Shown in pieces: positions 34,083-42,670 of a stretch of DNA of 64,000 nucleotides (position 1 is its first letter; every line of letters starts with the position of its first letter). The notes below the pieces were generated by a model. That model saw only the letters and a list, made by a program, of their open reading frames with translations, was not told where the DNA came from and searched no databases. Source of the DNA: Xanthobacter tagetidis (GTDB lineage: Bacteria > Pseudomonadota > Alphaproteobacteria > Rhizobiales > Xanthobacteraceae); contig NZ_RCTF01000020.1 of NCBI RefSeq assembly GCF_003667445.1, positions 1 through 64,000 on the forward strand, read 5' to 3'. The translations under genes were made by a program, and so were the position numbers.

Positions 34083-34703
34083 ATGAGATATCCCATGTCG
34101 CTCCTCCGCACCCTGTCCTCACTCGTCGCCACCGTGCTTCTCACCGCCGGCTGTTCCCACGTGCCGCTCACCAGCCTGCCCCGGCTTGCGAGCCTCGATC
34201 CGGTGACCATGGATCTATCCGTCCTCCGGGCGGCGGTGCGCGCGCCGGGCGCGCTGCGCCCCGAGCCGGGCGGCGCCACCTTGACCATGTCCTTCTGGCT
34301 CGCCGGATCGGAGAGTCGCAAGACCACCGTGTCGGCGCAGCTCGATGAGGACGGGGATGCCGCCGTGCGCGCCGCCATGAAGGCGGACGAGAAGCCGGGC
34401 TTCCGCCTCACCGTGTTCCGCCTCTCGGAGGACGGCCGGCGCCGGCTCGAGGCGGCGCGGGACGAGGTGCGCGCGCTCAAGGCACGCGAGGCGTCGGGCG
34501 GCGGCCGGGTGCGCGGCACGCTCTCGGTCGGCATGAAAAGCTGCGCCGCGTCCGCGCTGCCGGAGGGGCCGATCCTGCTCAGCACCTATCTGCGCGACAA
34601 GCCGTCCGGCACGTTCATTCCGCTGGTGGTCGATCTCGACCTCAAGGCGATCGCGGCCGAGGCCGGCACCGAAGTGCCGGCGATCGGCCCCTGCGCGCCA
34701 TGA
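34083..34703 (+). CDS. Small lipoprotein of unknown function
   Basis: 206 residues from ATG 34083, or 202 from ATG 34095 (MSLLRTLSSLVATVLLTAGCSH), which gives a compact signal. The lipobox is LTAGC. The mature part is a single domain without recognised motifs (MTMSFWLAGSESRKTTVSAQLDEDGD..., later RGTLSVGMKSCAASALPEGPILLSTYL) and holds one further cysteine pair, in KSCAAS and GPCAP. It is probably anchored in the outer membrane. Confidence 0.8.
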   Translation: MRYPMSLLRTLSSLVATVLLTAGCSHVPLTSLPRLASLDPVTMDLSVLRAAVRAPGALRPEPGGATLTMSFWLAGSESRKTTVSAQLDEDGDAAVRAAMKADEKPGFRLTVFRLSEDGRRRLEAARDEVRALKAREASGGGRVRGTLSVGMKSCAASALPEGPILLSTYLRDKPSGTFIPLVVDLDLKAIAAEAGTEVPAIGPCAP

Positions 34704-34715
34704 GCCGGTGCGTGC

Positions 34716-35240
34716 TCAGGCCTGCCCATCGGCGCGCGGCGCAGGCAGGTCGATCTCCTGCATCCGGTGCCCCGTCAGCTTCAGGAATGCCTTCAGCGCC
34801 TCGGGCGCGAGCACGGTGGTGCGGGTATTGGTGAGCGGATGGCAGCCGATGGCATCGGCACGCATCAGCGTCCGGTCGATGGCCACGTTCACGAGCTGCG
34901 CCGTGTCATTGGCGAGCGCCAGCAGGCTCACCGATCCCGGCAGAACCCCGAGCATCTCGTAGAGCGCCTCCGCCGAGGCGAAGGAGAGCGAGCCGCGCGC
35001 GCCCAGAGGATCGCGCAGCGCCTTCAGGTTGACCGGTGCGTCCTCGGCCACGCTGACCAGGAAATAGGACTTCTTGCCGTCGCGCAGGAACAGGTTCTTG
35101 GTCTGGGCGCCGGGCAGGACCCCGCGCAGCGCCTTGGACTCCGCAACTGTGTGCAACGGCGGGTGGTCGAACGTCTGCGATGCGATCCGGTGGCGCACCA
35201 GCAAATCGAGGAGCGAATCGGGATCGTGTTGCATGACCAT
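34716..35240 (-). CDS. YbaK/ProX-type aminoacyl-tRNA deacylase (trans-editing)
   Basis: 174 residues. Family blocks: LHTVAESKALRG, GAQTKNLFLRDGKKSYFLVSV with the key lysine, RGSLSFASAEALYEMLGVLPGSVSLLALAND and FHPLTNTxTT-like CHPLTNTRTTVL. Free-standing members (ProX, PrdX, ProXp-ala) hydrolyse Ala-tRNA-Pro or similar mischarged tRNAs. It is convergent with the lipoprotein. No Shine-Dalgarno is evident; an ATG two codons further in is an alternative start. Confidence 0.88.
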   Translation of the reverse strand: MVMQHDPDSLLDLLVRHRIASQTFDHPPLHTVAESKALRGVLPGAQTKNLFLRDGKKSYFLVSVAEDAPVNLKALRDPLGARGSLSFASAEALYEMLGVLPGSVSLLALANDTAQLVNVAIDRTLMRADAIGCHPLTNTRTTVLAPEALKAFLKLTGHRMQEIDLPAPRADGQA

Positions 35241-35385
35241 GCGCGGCTGAAGGAGGCAACCGAAATAGCCGCTATCGGGTCCGCACCGCAAGGCGGAGCG
35301 GGCGCGGAGCGGACGGCACGGGGGGCGGAAAGCCGCATGCTCCACCGAATAATACCAGGGGTTCTCCGGCAGCATCGCCGCAACC

Positions 35386-35404
35386 AAAAGCGAATTTCGC
35401 TTTT
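35386..35404. promoter_or_regulatory. Perfect 19-bp inverted repeat AAAAGCGAATTTCGCTTTT (probable operator)
   Basis: Arms of 9 bp (AAAAGCGAA / TTCGCTTTT) around a single T. Ten bp after it lies TATGAT (35414-35419), a good -10, about 70 bp before the preferred start of the winged-helix gene. The size and symmetry fit a dimeric helix-turn-helix repressor, most simply the adjacent gene product itself. Confidence 0.65.
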
Positions 35405-35488
35405 CGATTGCGGTATGATGTGGCTATTCTGCCGCCGTCCGCTGGCGGAACGCCGCCGCGACCAGCCCCGTGCACCGGACCGAGCCGT

Positions 35489-36436
35489 ATGTCCCCTTTC
35501 ACGGGTGGGGCGCTTCTTGCCCCGCCGCCTATCGCGCATCACGATGAAGTCGCGTTCTGGCTTGCCGGGACCGGCGAGGAAGCCAGGGCGAAGATCCGAG
35601 CCAATCCGCGCCTGCGTCAGGCCATGCTGGTTGCCGCGGACGGCATCATCAGCGTCCATGACCGCAATCCGCTCCTGAACCGCGTCCTCAATGACCGAGG
35701 CCGCACCGCGTTCGGGTTTTTCGTGCTGTATCTGGACGCCACCTCCGACGCCATCGGCACGGGGTTGACGGCGGCACGCATGGCGGCGCTCTGCCAGGAG
35801 ACCGGCCTGTGCAGCCGCGGTCGCGCCAAGGCGCTGCTCGCGCTGATGCGGTGGGGCGGCTATCTGGAGCCCGTGGTCGGGCGCGGCGACCGGCGCGAAC
35901 GGCCGCTGGCTCCCACCGAACGCATGCGCCAGCTGTTCCTGATGCGCTGGCGGGTCCAGTACTCGGCCCTGCGCGAACTGGGCGGCTCGGCCGACGGCGT
36001 TCTCGAACGCCTGGAAGAACCCGGCTTTCTCTCCCAGCTCGCGGTGCGCTTCGGCGCCATCTATCGGGCAGGCTACCGCGTGCTCGACCACGCTCCCGCC
36101 GTCGCGCCCTATTGCGAGCGCGACGGCGGCATGCTCGTGCTGTTCGCGCTGCTGTCCGCCGCCGCACTGGGCGGCCGCGCGCCCACCGCCACCGAGCTTG
36201 GCCGGCGGTTTTCCCTGTCGCGCACCCACACGCTGCAGATCCTGCGCGATGCGGAGGCGGCCGGATTGGTGGTCCGGGCCGGTATCGTCGAGGACGGCGT
36301 GCCGCTTTCCGGCGGCCCCGGCTTCGCGCTCTCTCCCGAGGGCTTGCGCGCCGTGGAGGACTTCTCGGTCGCCGCGTTCGCGATGTTCGAGTGCGGCGCG
36401 GCCTGGACGCTGGCCGACCATCCCACCGCGGGATGA
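35489..36436 (+). CDS. Unrecognised protein with C-terminal winged-helix (MarR/IclR-like) region
   Basis: 315 residues from ATG 35489 (MSPFTGGALLAPPP); the frame is open from 35408, but that would overlap the probable promoter. Two helix-turn-helix-like stretches are visible: TGLTAARMAALCQETGLCSRGRAKALLALMRWGGYL (about residues 87-122) and PTATELGRRFSLSRTHTLQILRDAEAAGLV (about 235-264). Both look like winged helices, with a helical linker in between. No ligand domain is recognised. The 19-bp palindrome in its promoter suggests an autoregulated DNA-binding protein. Confidence 0.75.
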   Translation: MSPFTGGALLAPPPIAHHDEVAFWLAGTGEEARAKIRANPRLRQAMLVAADGIISVHDRNPLLNRVLNDRGRTAFGFFVLYLDATSDAIGTGLTAARMAALCQETGLCSRGRAKALLALMRWGGYLEPVVGRGDRRERPLAPTERMRQLFLMRWRVQYSALRELGGSADGVLERLEEPGFLSQLAVRFGAIYRAGYRVLDHAPAVAPYCERDGGMLVLFALLSAAALGGRAPTATELGRRFSLSRTHTLQILRDAEAAGLVVRAGIVEDGVPLSGGPGFALSPEGLRAVEDFSVAAFAMFECGAAWTLADHPTAG

Positions 36437-36454
36437 AGATGCGATGCACAAAGT

Positions 36455-36582
36455 CTTTCGCTTCCGCACAATTGGCCTAGACTGACCACAGCAGGGAGGC
36501 GGCGCAGCCCGGCCACCGGGGCGCGCCGCGGTCGCGGCGACCTTGCCGCCGGCCTCCTGGGGAGTGAGCCCGTCACGGGCTC
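36455..36582 (+). promoter_or_regulatory. Candidate ppc promoter and leader hairpin
   Basis: CTTTCG (36455-36460) and CTAGAC (36477-36482), 16 bp apart, resemble the ileS and argB promoters. The leader then holds GAGCCCGT-C-ACGGGCTC (36566-36582), a short perfect hairpin about 50 bp before the ppc start. The -35 match is modest. Confidence 0.4.
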
Positions 36583-36631
36583 TCGGGTCGGATTGCGGGC
36601 CGGGAGCGGCCGCTTTTGGCGGGACATCCAG

Positions 36632-39421
36632 ATGACGAACTTGAAGGCCCCGAACGCGATGCGGGCGGCGGACGGCGAGGCCAAGGACGAGCCGCTGCGC
36701 GAAGACATCCGCCGCCTCGGCCGCATCCTCGGCGACACGGTGCGCGAGCAGCAGGGCGAAGAGGTGTTCGATCTGGTGGAGCGCATCCGCCAGATCTCCA
36801 TCCGCTTCCACCGCGACAATGACGAGGCCGCCCGCGATGAACTGGAGAGCCTGCTCGCCGGCCTCGACCCCGAGCGCGCGGTCGAGATCATCCGCGCCTT
36901 CAGCTACTTCTCCCACCTCGCCAACATCGCCGAGGACGAGCACCACATCCGGCGCAACCGCGCCCACGCCATCGCCGGTTCCGCGCCGCGCGCCGGCAGC
37001 CTCGCCCATGCCTTCTCCCATGCTCGCGAACGGGGCATCTCGGCCGAGGCGCTGATCGGCTTCTTCAGCGGCGCACATGTGAGCCCGGTGCTCACCGCCC
37101 ACCCCACCGAGGTCCGCCGCAAGAGCACGCTCAACCGCGAGATGGAGATCGCCGGCCTGCTGGAGCGCGCCGAGCGCATGGAGCAGACGCCGCAGGAACG
37201 CGCGGAGCAGGAGGAGGAGCTGCGCCGCGCCGTGCTCACGCTCTGGCAGACCGCCCTCCTGCGGCGCATCAAGCTGACCGTGCTCGACGAGGTGGCGAAC
37301 GGCCTCAGCTATTACGACTACACCTTCCTCTCGCAGCTCCCGCGGCTCTACTGCCAGATCGAGGACCAGCTGGCGCACATGGCCGGCGACGGACGCGCGG
37401 TGGAGCTGCCCTCGTTCCTGCGCATCGGCAGCTGGATCGGCGGCGACCGCGACGGCAACCCATTCGTGACCGCCGAGGTGCTGTCCGAGACCGTCCGGAT
37501 GCAGCGCGAGCGGGTGCTGGCCTATTACGATGCCGAACTCCACGCGCTCGGGGCGGAACTGTCGCTGGCCGGGCGCCTCGTCGGCGTGTCCGAGGAACTG
37601 GCGGCGCTCGCGGTCGCCTCGCCGGACCGCTCGCAGGAACACCGCGAGGAGCCCTACCGGCTGGCGCTTGCTTATGTGCGCGGACGCCTTGCCGCGACGG
37701 CGCGCCGCCTGTCCGGCGCAGGCGTGCCGGATGTCGCGCCCGATGCGCTGGCCGACCATCCCTATGCCGGACCGGGCGAACTGAAGGCCGACCTCGACAC
37801 CCTCCATCGCTCGCTCGGCGCCAACGGCTCGGCCATCCTGGCGCGCGGGCGCCTGCGGCACCTGCGGCGGGCGGTAGACGGCTTCGGCTTCCATCTCGCC
37901 TGCGTCGACCTCAGGCAGAATTCGGACGTGCACGAGCGCGTGGTCGCCGAGCTGTTCGAGAAGGTGGCGCCCGGCACCAATTATCTCGGCCTCGCCGAGG
38001 GGGCGCGCATCGACCTGCTGCTGAAGGAGATCGGCACCGCCCGCCCGCTGTCCTCGCCGTTCGTGGACTACGGCGCGGAGACGGTCTCCGAGCTCGCCAT
38101 CCTCACCACCGCCGCCGCCGCGCACCGGGCGCTCGGGCGAGAGGTGATCCCGAACGCCATCATCTCCAAGGCCGAGGGGGTTTCGGACCTGCTGGAGGTG
38201 GCGCTGCTGCTGAAGGAGGTGGGCCTCGTGACCGCCGACGGCACAAGCGCGCTCAACATCATCCCGCTGTTCGAGACGATCGCCGACCTCCAGGCCTGCG
38301 CCGAGGTGATGGACCGCGCGCTCGCCATCCCCGCCTATCGCGCCTTGGTGAAGAGCCGCGGCGACGAGCAGGAGGTGATGCTCGGCTATTCCGACTCCAA
38401 CAAGGACGGCGGCTTCGTCACCTCCGGCTGGGAGCTCTACAAGGGCGAGATCGGCCTCATCGAGGTGTTCCGCAAGCATGGCGTGCGGCTGCGCCTGTTC
38501 CACGGCCGCGGCGGCTCGGTGGGGCGCGGCGGCGGCCCGAGCTACGACGCCATCCTCGCCCAGCCGGGCGGGGCGGTGAACGGGCAGATCCGCATCACCG
38601 AGCAGGGGGAGATCATCTCCTCCAAATATTCCAATCCGGACGTCGGGCGCCGCAACCTGGAAATCCTTGTCTCGGCCACGCTGGAGGCCTCGCTGCTCCA
38701 GCCGCAGCACACCGCGCCGCGGCCGGAATTCCTCAGCGCCATGGAGGAAATCTCCGCCGAGGCGTTCCGGGCCTACCGGCACCTGGTCTACGAGACCGAG
38801 GGGTTCGAGGACTATTTCTGGTCCTCCACCGTCATTTCCGAGATCGCGACGCTGAACATCGGCTCGCGCCCCGCCTCGCGGGCGAAGACCCGCGCCATTA
38901 CCTCGCTGCGCGCCATCCCGTGGGTGTTCTCCTGGGCGCAGTGCCGGCTGATGCTGCCGGCCTGGTACGGCTTCGGCACCGCGGTGGAAGCGTTCGCCGC
39001 GCGCCGGCCGGACTACGGCCTGTCGTTCCTGCAGGCCATGTACCGCGAGTGGCCGTTCTTCCGGACCTTGCTCTCCAACATGGACATGGTGCTCTCGAAA
39101 AGCTCGCTGGCGGTCGCCTCGCGCTATGCCGAGCTGGTGCCGGACGCGCGGCTGAGGGAGGAGATCTTCGGGCGCATCCGCGCGGAATACGGGCTCACCA
39201 TCGCCCATCTGCTCGCCATCATGGGGCAGGCGCGGCTCCTGGAGGGCAACCCGCTGCTCGACCGTTCGATCCGCAACCGCTTCCCCTATCTCGACCCGCT
39301 GAACCATCTCCAGATCGAGCTTCTGAAGCTCCACCGGGGCAATGGCGGCGACGACAAGGTGCTGCACGGCATCCAGCTGACCATCAACGGCATCTCGGCC
39401 GGCCTGCGCAATTCGGGCTGA
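36632..39421 (+). CDS. ppc: Phosphoenolpyruvate carboxylase
   Basis: 929 residues from ATG 36632; an in-frame TTG at 36593 is less likely. Catalytic His lies in LTAHPTEVRRKS (about residue 157). Other PEPC blocks are GSWIGGDRDGNPFVTAE, VMLGYSDSNKDGGFVTS and FHGRGGSVGRGGGPSYDAIL with the lysine/arginine loop. It adds bicarbonate to PEP, giving oxaloacetate and refilling the TCA cycle, and in methylotrophs it serves the serine cycle. The C-terminus reads GLRNSG, while most PEPCs end QNTG. Nearby mcd suits a C2/C1-assimilating lifestyle, though they are separate transcripts. Confidence 0.96.
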   Translation: MTNLKAPNAMRAADGEAKDEPLREDIRRLGRILGDTVREQQGEEVFDLVERIRQISIRFHRDNDEAARDELESLLAGLDPERAVEIIRAFSYFSHLANIAEDEHHIRRNRAHAIAGSAPRAGSLAHAFSHARERGISAEALIGFFSGAHVSPVLTAHPTEVRRKSTLNREMEIAGLLERAERMEQTPQERAEQEEELRRAVLTLWQTALLRRIKLTVLDEVANGLSYYDYTFLSQLPRLYCQIEDQLAHMAGDGRAVELPSFLRIGSWIGGDRDGNPFVTAEVLSETVRMQRERVLAYYDAELHALGAELSLAGRLVGVSEELAALAVASPDRSQEHREEPYRLALAYVRGRLAATARRLSGAGVPDVAPDALADHPYAGPGELKADLDTLHRSLGANGSAILARGRLRHLRRAVDGFGFHLACVDLRQNSDVHERVVAELFEKVAPGTNYLGLAEGARIDLLLKEIGTARPLSSPFVDYGAETVSELAILTTAAAAHRALGREVIPNAIISKAEGVSDLLEVALLLKEVGLVTADGTSALNIIPLFETIADLQACAEVMDRALAIPAYRALVKSRGDEQEVMLGYSDSNKDGGFVTSGWELYKGEIGLIEVFRKHGVRLRLFHGRGGSVGRGGGPSYDAILAQPGGAVNGQIRITEQGEIISSKYSNPDVGRRNLEILVSATLEASLLQPQHTAPRPEFLSAMEEISAEAFRAYRHLVYETEGFEDYFWSSTVISEIATLNIGSRPASRAKTRAITSLRAIPWVFSWAQCRLMLPAWYGFGTAVEAFAARRPDYGLSFLQAMYREWPFFRTLLSNMDMVLSKSSLAVASRYAELVPDARLREEIFGRIRAEYGLTIAHLLAIMGQARLLEGNPLLDRSIRNRFPYLDPLNHLQIELLKLHRGNGGDDKVLHGIQLTINGISAGLRNSG

Positions 39422-39520
39422 GCGGGCGGCGATGCATGCCGCCCGCCGCTCCGCCCCCGCCGCTCGCGGTATTTCGCATCTGGCTCAAGAGTTCGCAGCA
39501 GCGCGGCCGCCGCTTGCGTT

Positions 39521-39760
39521 ATGTCTTTCAAGAATCAAACGAACACGGAGCGGCGAATAGCATCCGGCGGGCGCCTGGCTTGCGCGGTGGCCATCATGGG
39601 CACCGCGCAGCTCGGCGCCGAGCTCAACCCGCAGGAGGTGAAGCTCATCACCGCCTTCCTGCATTCGCTCACCGGCAAGGTGCCGCAGGTGATCTATCCG
39701 GTGCTGCCGGTGGAGACCGCGGCCACGCCGAAGCCCACCGTGGAGGTGGTCAAGCCCTGA
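39521..39760 (+). pseudogene. C-terminal remnant of a di-haem cytochrome c peroxidase
   Basis: 79 codons are open, but only residues from about 21 on (AVAIMGTAQLGAELNPQEVKL..., then TAFLHSLTGKVPQ and YPVLP) look conserved. This matches the last 50 or so residues of bacterial MauG/CcpA-type peroxidases (pattern AVxxMGxxQLGxxLxxxExxxIxxFLxSLTGxxP). Both CXXCH haem sites and the rest of the enzyme are missing, and no Shine-Dalgarno precedes the ATG at 39521. It is best read as a deletion relic, although a short expressed product cannot be excluded. Confidence 0.65.
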
Positions 39761-39800
39761 CACCGCCGGGGGCGGCCCTGAACCGAGCGGGCGCCAAGCG

Positions 39801-39828
39801 GCGCCCGCTCACTGGCGCCCGCTCACTG
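39801..39828. repeat. Perfect 14-bp tandem duplication (GCGCCCGCTCACTG twice)
   Basis: Copies at 39801-39814 and 39815-39828. The second copy contains the stop codon (39823-39825) of the Cys-rich secreted protein gene, so the first copy carries an extra stop just downstream. This looks like a recent replication slippage. Confidence 0.9.
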
Positions 39829-40137
39829 GCAGGCGCAGCTGTAGCTGGAGGCGCGCACCTCCTGCTTGCCGTAGGGCACCATGCACACATTGGCCCAGCT
39901 GGGCGTCAGGTTGAAGCCCGGGCGCCAGCCCTCGCCATTCTGATTGGCCGCGCAGACATAAAACAGGTTCTGGCTGTTCTTCCAGGCGCCGGTCGAGACC
40001 GGCTCCATCTTCTTCATGCCGCAGACGTCGCGGCAGGATTGGCCGTTGGCCGGATGCCAGACCACGTCGGCGGACGCCGCGCCGCCCAGCAGCGGCAGTG
40101 CGGCGAGCGCAGCCGCCAGAGCAAGTTGAACACGCAT
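39823..40137 (-). CDS. Small secreted cysteine-rich protein
   Basis: 104 residues. A Sec signal peptide (MRVQLALAAALAALPLLGGAASA) is followed by a mature chain of about 80 residues with six cysteines: two in SCRDVCG, then YVC, NVC, and two in SYSCACQ at the C-terminus. This is consistent with three disulfides in the periplasm or outside. Aromatic and Gly/Asn content (NQNGEGWRPGFNLTPSWANVC) suggests a compact lectin- or binding-like fold, but no family is recognised. It lies between the peroxidase remnant and hpt. Confidence 0.8.
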   Translation of the reverse strand: MRVQLALAAALAALPLLGGAASADVVWHPANGQSCRDVCGMKKMEPVSTGAWKNSQNLFYVCAANQNGEGWRPGFNLTPSWANVCMVPYGKQEVRASSYSCACQ

Positions 40138-40317
40138 GTGAAAGCCCCCTCCGACGCGCCGCCCCCGAAGAGCGATCCGCCCCGGTGGTTTCGGCCCGCG
40201 CCGCGCCGGCGTCGTGCCGGCACCGGCCCTCCCGGCGGTCGCTCGCGAGGGCAGATACCGATTTCACAAGCTTGGCCTTACTACAAGAATGACCCAAAGG
40301 AAGGGGGGCCTACCGGC

Positions 40318-40854
40318 TCAGTCCAGCCCCTGGATGTGGCCGATGAACGGCAATTGCCGGAAGGCGTGGGCGACGTCCATGCCGTAGCCCACCACGAACA
40401 CGTCCGGGCACGCGAAGCCGACGAAGTCGGCGTCGATCTGCACCGCCCTTTTGCCGGGCTTCTCCAGCAGCACGCACACCAGCACCCGCCGCGCCCCGCG
40501 CGCCATCAGCAGATCCTTGGCGAAGGCGAGGGTGCGGCCGGATTCCAGGATGTCGTCGATCAGCAGCACGTCGCGGCCGCGCACGTCGCTCTCGATGTCC
40601 TTGAGGATCTCCACCTGGCCCGAGGAAATGGTCGCTTCGCGGTAGGAGGACAGGTGCACGAACTCCACCTCGGGCGTGAGGCCGGAGGCATGGAGCGCGC
40701 GCAGGAGGTCGGCCGCGAACATGAACGAGCCCTTCAGCACCGCGACCGCCAGGAGGGCGTCCGGCCGCGCCAGCGCGATCTCGGCGGCCAAAGCGTGGTT
40801 GCGGGCGGCGATGCGGTTCTCGTCATAGAGGACGGTGATGTTGGGCAGCGTCAT
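40318..40854 (-). CDS. hpt: Hypoxanthine phosphoribosyltransferase
   Basis: 178 residues from MTLPNITVLYDENRIAAR. The PRPP-binding motif VLLIDDILESGRTL, the flexible loop SSYREATISSGQV and VAVLKGSFMFAADL are diagnostic. It converts hypoxanthine or guanine plus PRPP to IMP or GMP in purine salvage. Divergent from ftsE. Confidence 0.94.
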   Translation of the reverse strand: MTLPNITVLYDENRIAARNHALAAEIALARPDALLAVAVLKGSFMFAADLLRALHASGLTPEVEFVHLSSYREATISSGQVEILKDIESDVRGRDVLLIDDILESGRTLAFAKDLLMARGARRVLVCVLLEKPGKRAVQIDADFVGFACPDVFVVGYGMDVAHAFRQLPFIGHIQGLD

Positions 40855-40988
40855 GGTTCCTCGTCTGGGGGGAGGGGCGAGCATGGACCGGCGCTCCGAC
40901 CCCGTCCAGGGGCAGGGCGGTTTCGCCGCGCCGCGCTTGGTTTATGGTTGTCCGCGTGCGCCTTGGACGATTCGCGGGGGTGGCGTCG

Positions 40989-41648
40989 GTGGTCCGGTTC
41001 GAGAATGTGGGATTGCGCTACGGGATGGGCCCGGAAGTGCTGAAGGACGTGTCCTTCGGCATCGAGCCCAATTCGTTCCAATTCCTCACCGGACCCTCGG
41101 GTGCGGGCAAGACCACCTTGATGCGCCTGATGTTCCTGTCGCTGAAGCCGACGCGCGGGCTCATCACTCTGTTCGGGCGCGACGTGTCCTCGCTCGATCC
41201 CGACGAGGTGGCGGTGCTGCGCCGGCGCATCGGCATCGTGTTCCAGGATTTCCGCCTGCTGGACCATCTCACCACCTACGAGAACGTCGCCCTGCCGCTG
41301 CGCGTGCTCGGCAAGGAGGAGACCAGTTACCGCGCGGAGGTGACGGAATTGCTGCAATGGGTCGGGCTCGGCGACCGCATGGACGTGCTGCCCCCGGTGC
41401 TGTCGGGCGGCGAGAAGCAGCGCGCCGCGATCGCCCGTGCCCTGATCGGCCGGCCGGAATTCCTGCTCGCCGACGAGCCGACGGGCAATGTGGACCCGAC
41501 GCTGGCGCGCCGCCTGCTGCGCCTGTTCATCGAGCTCAACAAGTCGGGCACCTCGGTGCTGATCGCCACCCACGACATCGCGCTGATGGACCAGTTCGAC
41601 GCGCGGCGCCTCGTGATCGCGGACGGACGGCTCTATGTCTACGACTGA
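40989..41648 (+). CDS. ftsE: Cell division ATP-binding protein FtsE
   Basis: 219 residues if the GTG at 40989 is used (VVRFENVGLRYGMGPEVLKDVSF), which gives the usual FtsE length and N-terminus and has GGGGGTGG about 8 bp upstream. An ATG at 40944 would add 15 residues not typical of the family. Walker A GPSGAGKTTLMRL, signature LSGGEKQRAAIARAL and Walker B FLLADEPTGNVD are intact. With FtsX it forms the divisome ABC complex that controls septal peptidoglycan hydrolases. Confidence 0.93.
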   Translation: MVRFENVGLRYGMGPEVLKDVSFGIEPNSFQFLTGPSGAGKTTLMRLMFLSLKPTRGLITLFGRDVSSLDPDEVAVLRRRIGIVFQDFRLLDHLTTYENVALPLRVLGKEETSYRAEVTELLQWVGLGDRMDVLPPVLSGGEKQRAAIARALIGRPEFLLADEPTGNVDPTLARRLLRLFIELNKSGTSVLIATHDIALMDQFDARRLVIADGRLYVYD

Positions 41649-42609
41649 GACCGAACGCGTGGAGAAGGCCATCTCCGGCGCTCCCATGGGCCCCGCCGGG
41701 AAGCCGGCGCGCCCCTCGCGCGCGGCGGCGATCGTGCCGCGCGCCACGGTCGCCGGCCGGGCGCTGGTGGCGGTGGTGGCGATCATGACCTTCCTCGCCT
41801 CCCTCACCATCGGCACCGCGCTCGCCGTGCGCGCCACCGCCGCGACCTGGCGCGCCGACGTGAAGCGCGAGGTGACGATCCAGATCCGCGCCGGCGAGAA
41901 GGCCGCGACCGACGCCCAGGTGCAGGCGGCGGTCGACCTCGCCAAGGGCACCGCCGGCATCGCCGGCGTCCATGTGCTGACGCCGGAGGAGACGTCCCGC
42001 CTGCTGGAGCCCTGGCTCGGGGCGGGACTGGACCTTGCTGATCTGCCGGTCCCGCGCGTCATCGTCCTGCGGCTCGACGGCACCGGCCGGGCGGACCTGC
42101 CGCGGCTGAAGCGCACCTTGTCCGACCGCATCCCGACCGCCACCCTGGACGACCATCGCAACTGGTCGGAACGGCTCGCCCTGATGGCGCAGGGCGTCAC
42201 CGTCACCGGCATCGGGCTCCTGGCGCTGGTGGCGCTCGCCACCATCCTCACTGTGGTGTTCGCGACCCGCGCGGCGGTGGCGACGAACCGGTCCGTCGTC
42301 GAGGTCCTGCATTTCGTGGGCGCCCGCGACGGCTTCATCGCCGCCCAGTTCCAGCGCCATTTCCTGCGCATCGGCGCGGAGGGCGGGCTGATCGGCGGCC
42401 TCTCCGCGTGCGCCATCTTCCTCGCCGTCGCCTTCCTGCCGCGTTCGGGCCTGCTGCCCGCGGGCGAGGACCAGACGGCCTTCCTCGGCTGGCTCGATCC
42501 CGGCCCGCTGGGATTTGCCGGCATCGGCCTCGCGGTTGTAACGGTGGCGCTTGCCACCGCGCTCACCTCGCGCGTGACCGTTTACCGAACGCTCAGGACG
42601 ATTCAATGA
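41635..42609 (+). CDS. ftsX: Cell division permease-like protein FtsX
   Basis: 324 residues overlapping ftsE by 14 bp. A cytoplasmic N-terminal tail is followed by a first membrane segment (ALVAVVAIMTFLASLTIGTALAV), a periplasmic domain and three C-terminal membrane segments (LALVALATILTVVF; GLIGGLSACAIFLAVAF; GFAGIGLAVVTVALATALTSRV). The topology is typical of FtsX. The periplasmic loop would bind murein hydrolase activators. Confidence 0.93.
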   Translation: MSTTETERVEKAISGAPMGPAGKPARPSRAAAIVPRATVAGRALVAVVAIMTFLASLTIGTALAVRATAATWRADVKREVTIQIRAGEKAATDAQVQAAVDLAKGTAGIAGVHVLTPEETSRLLEPWLGAGLDLADLPVPRVIVLRLDGTGRADLPRLKRTLSDRIPTATLDDHRNWSERLALMAQGVTVTGIGLLALVALATILTVVFATRAAVATNRSVVEVLHFVGARDGFIAAQFQRHFLRIGAEGGLIGGLSACAIFLAVAFLPRSGLLPAGEDQTAFLGWLDPGPLGFAGIGLAVVTVALATALTSRVTVYRTLRTIQ

Positions 42610-42670
42610 TCCGCCCGGTGCCTCGCGGCTGGCGGCGGGGCCGTCCTCGCGCGCGCCGCATTCGCGCATC

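Noticed and set aside
35024..39367. A 1447-codon open frame on the minus strand opposite ppc and the winged-helix gene
   Set aside because: Composition is that of an antisense shadow, and it overlaps ppc over its whole length.
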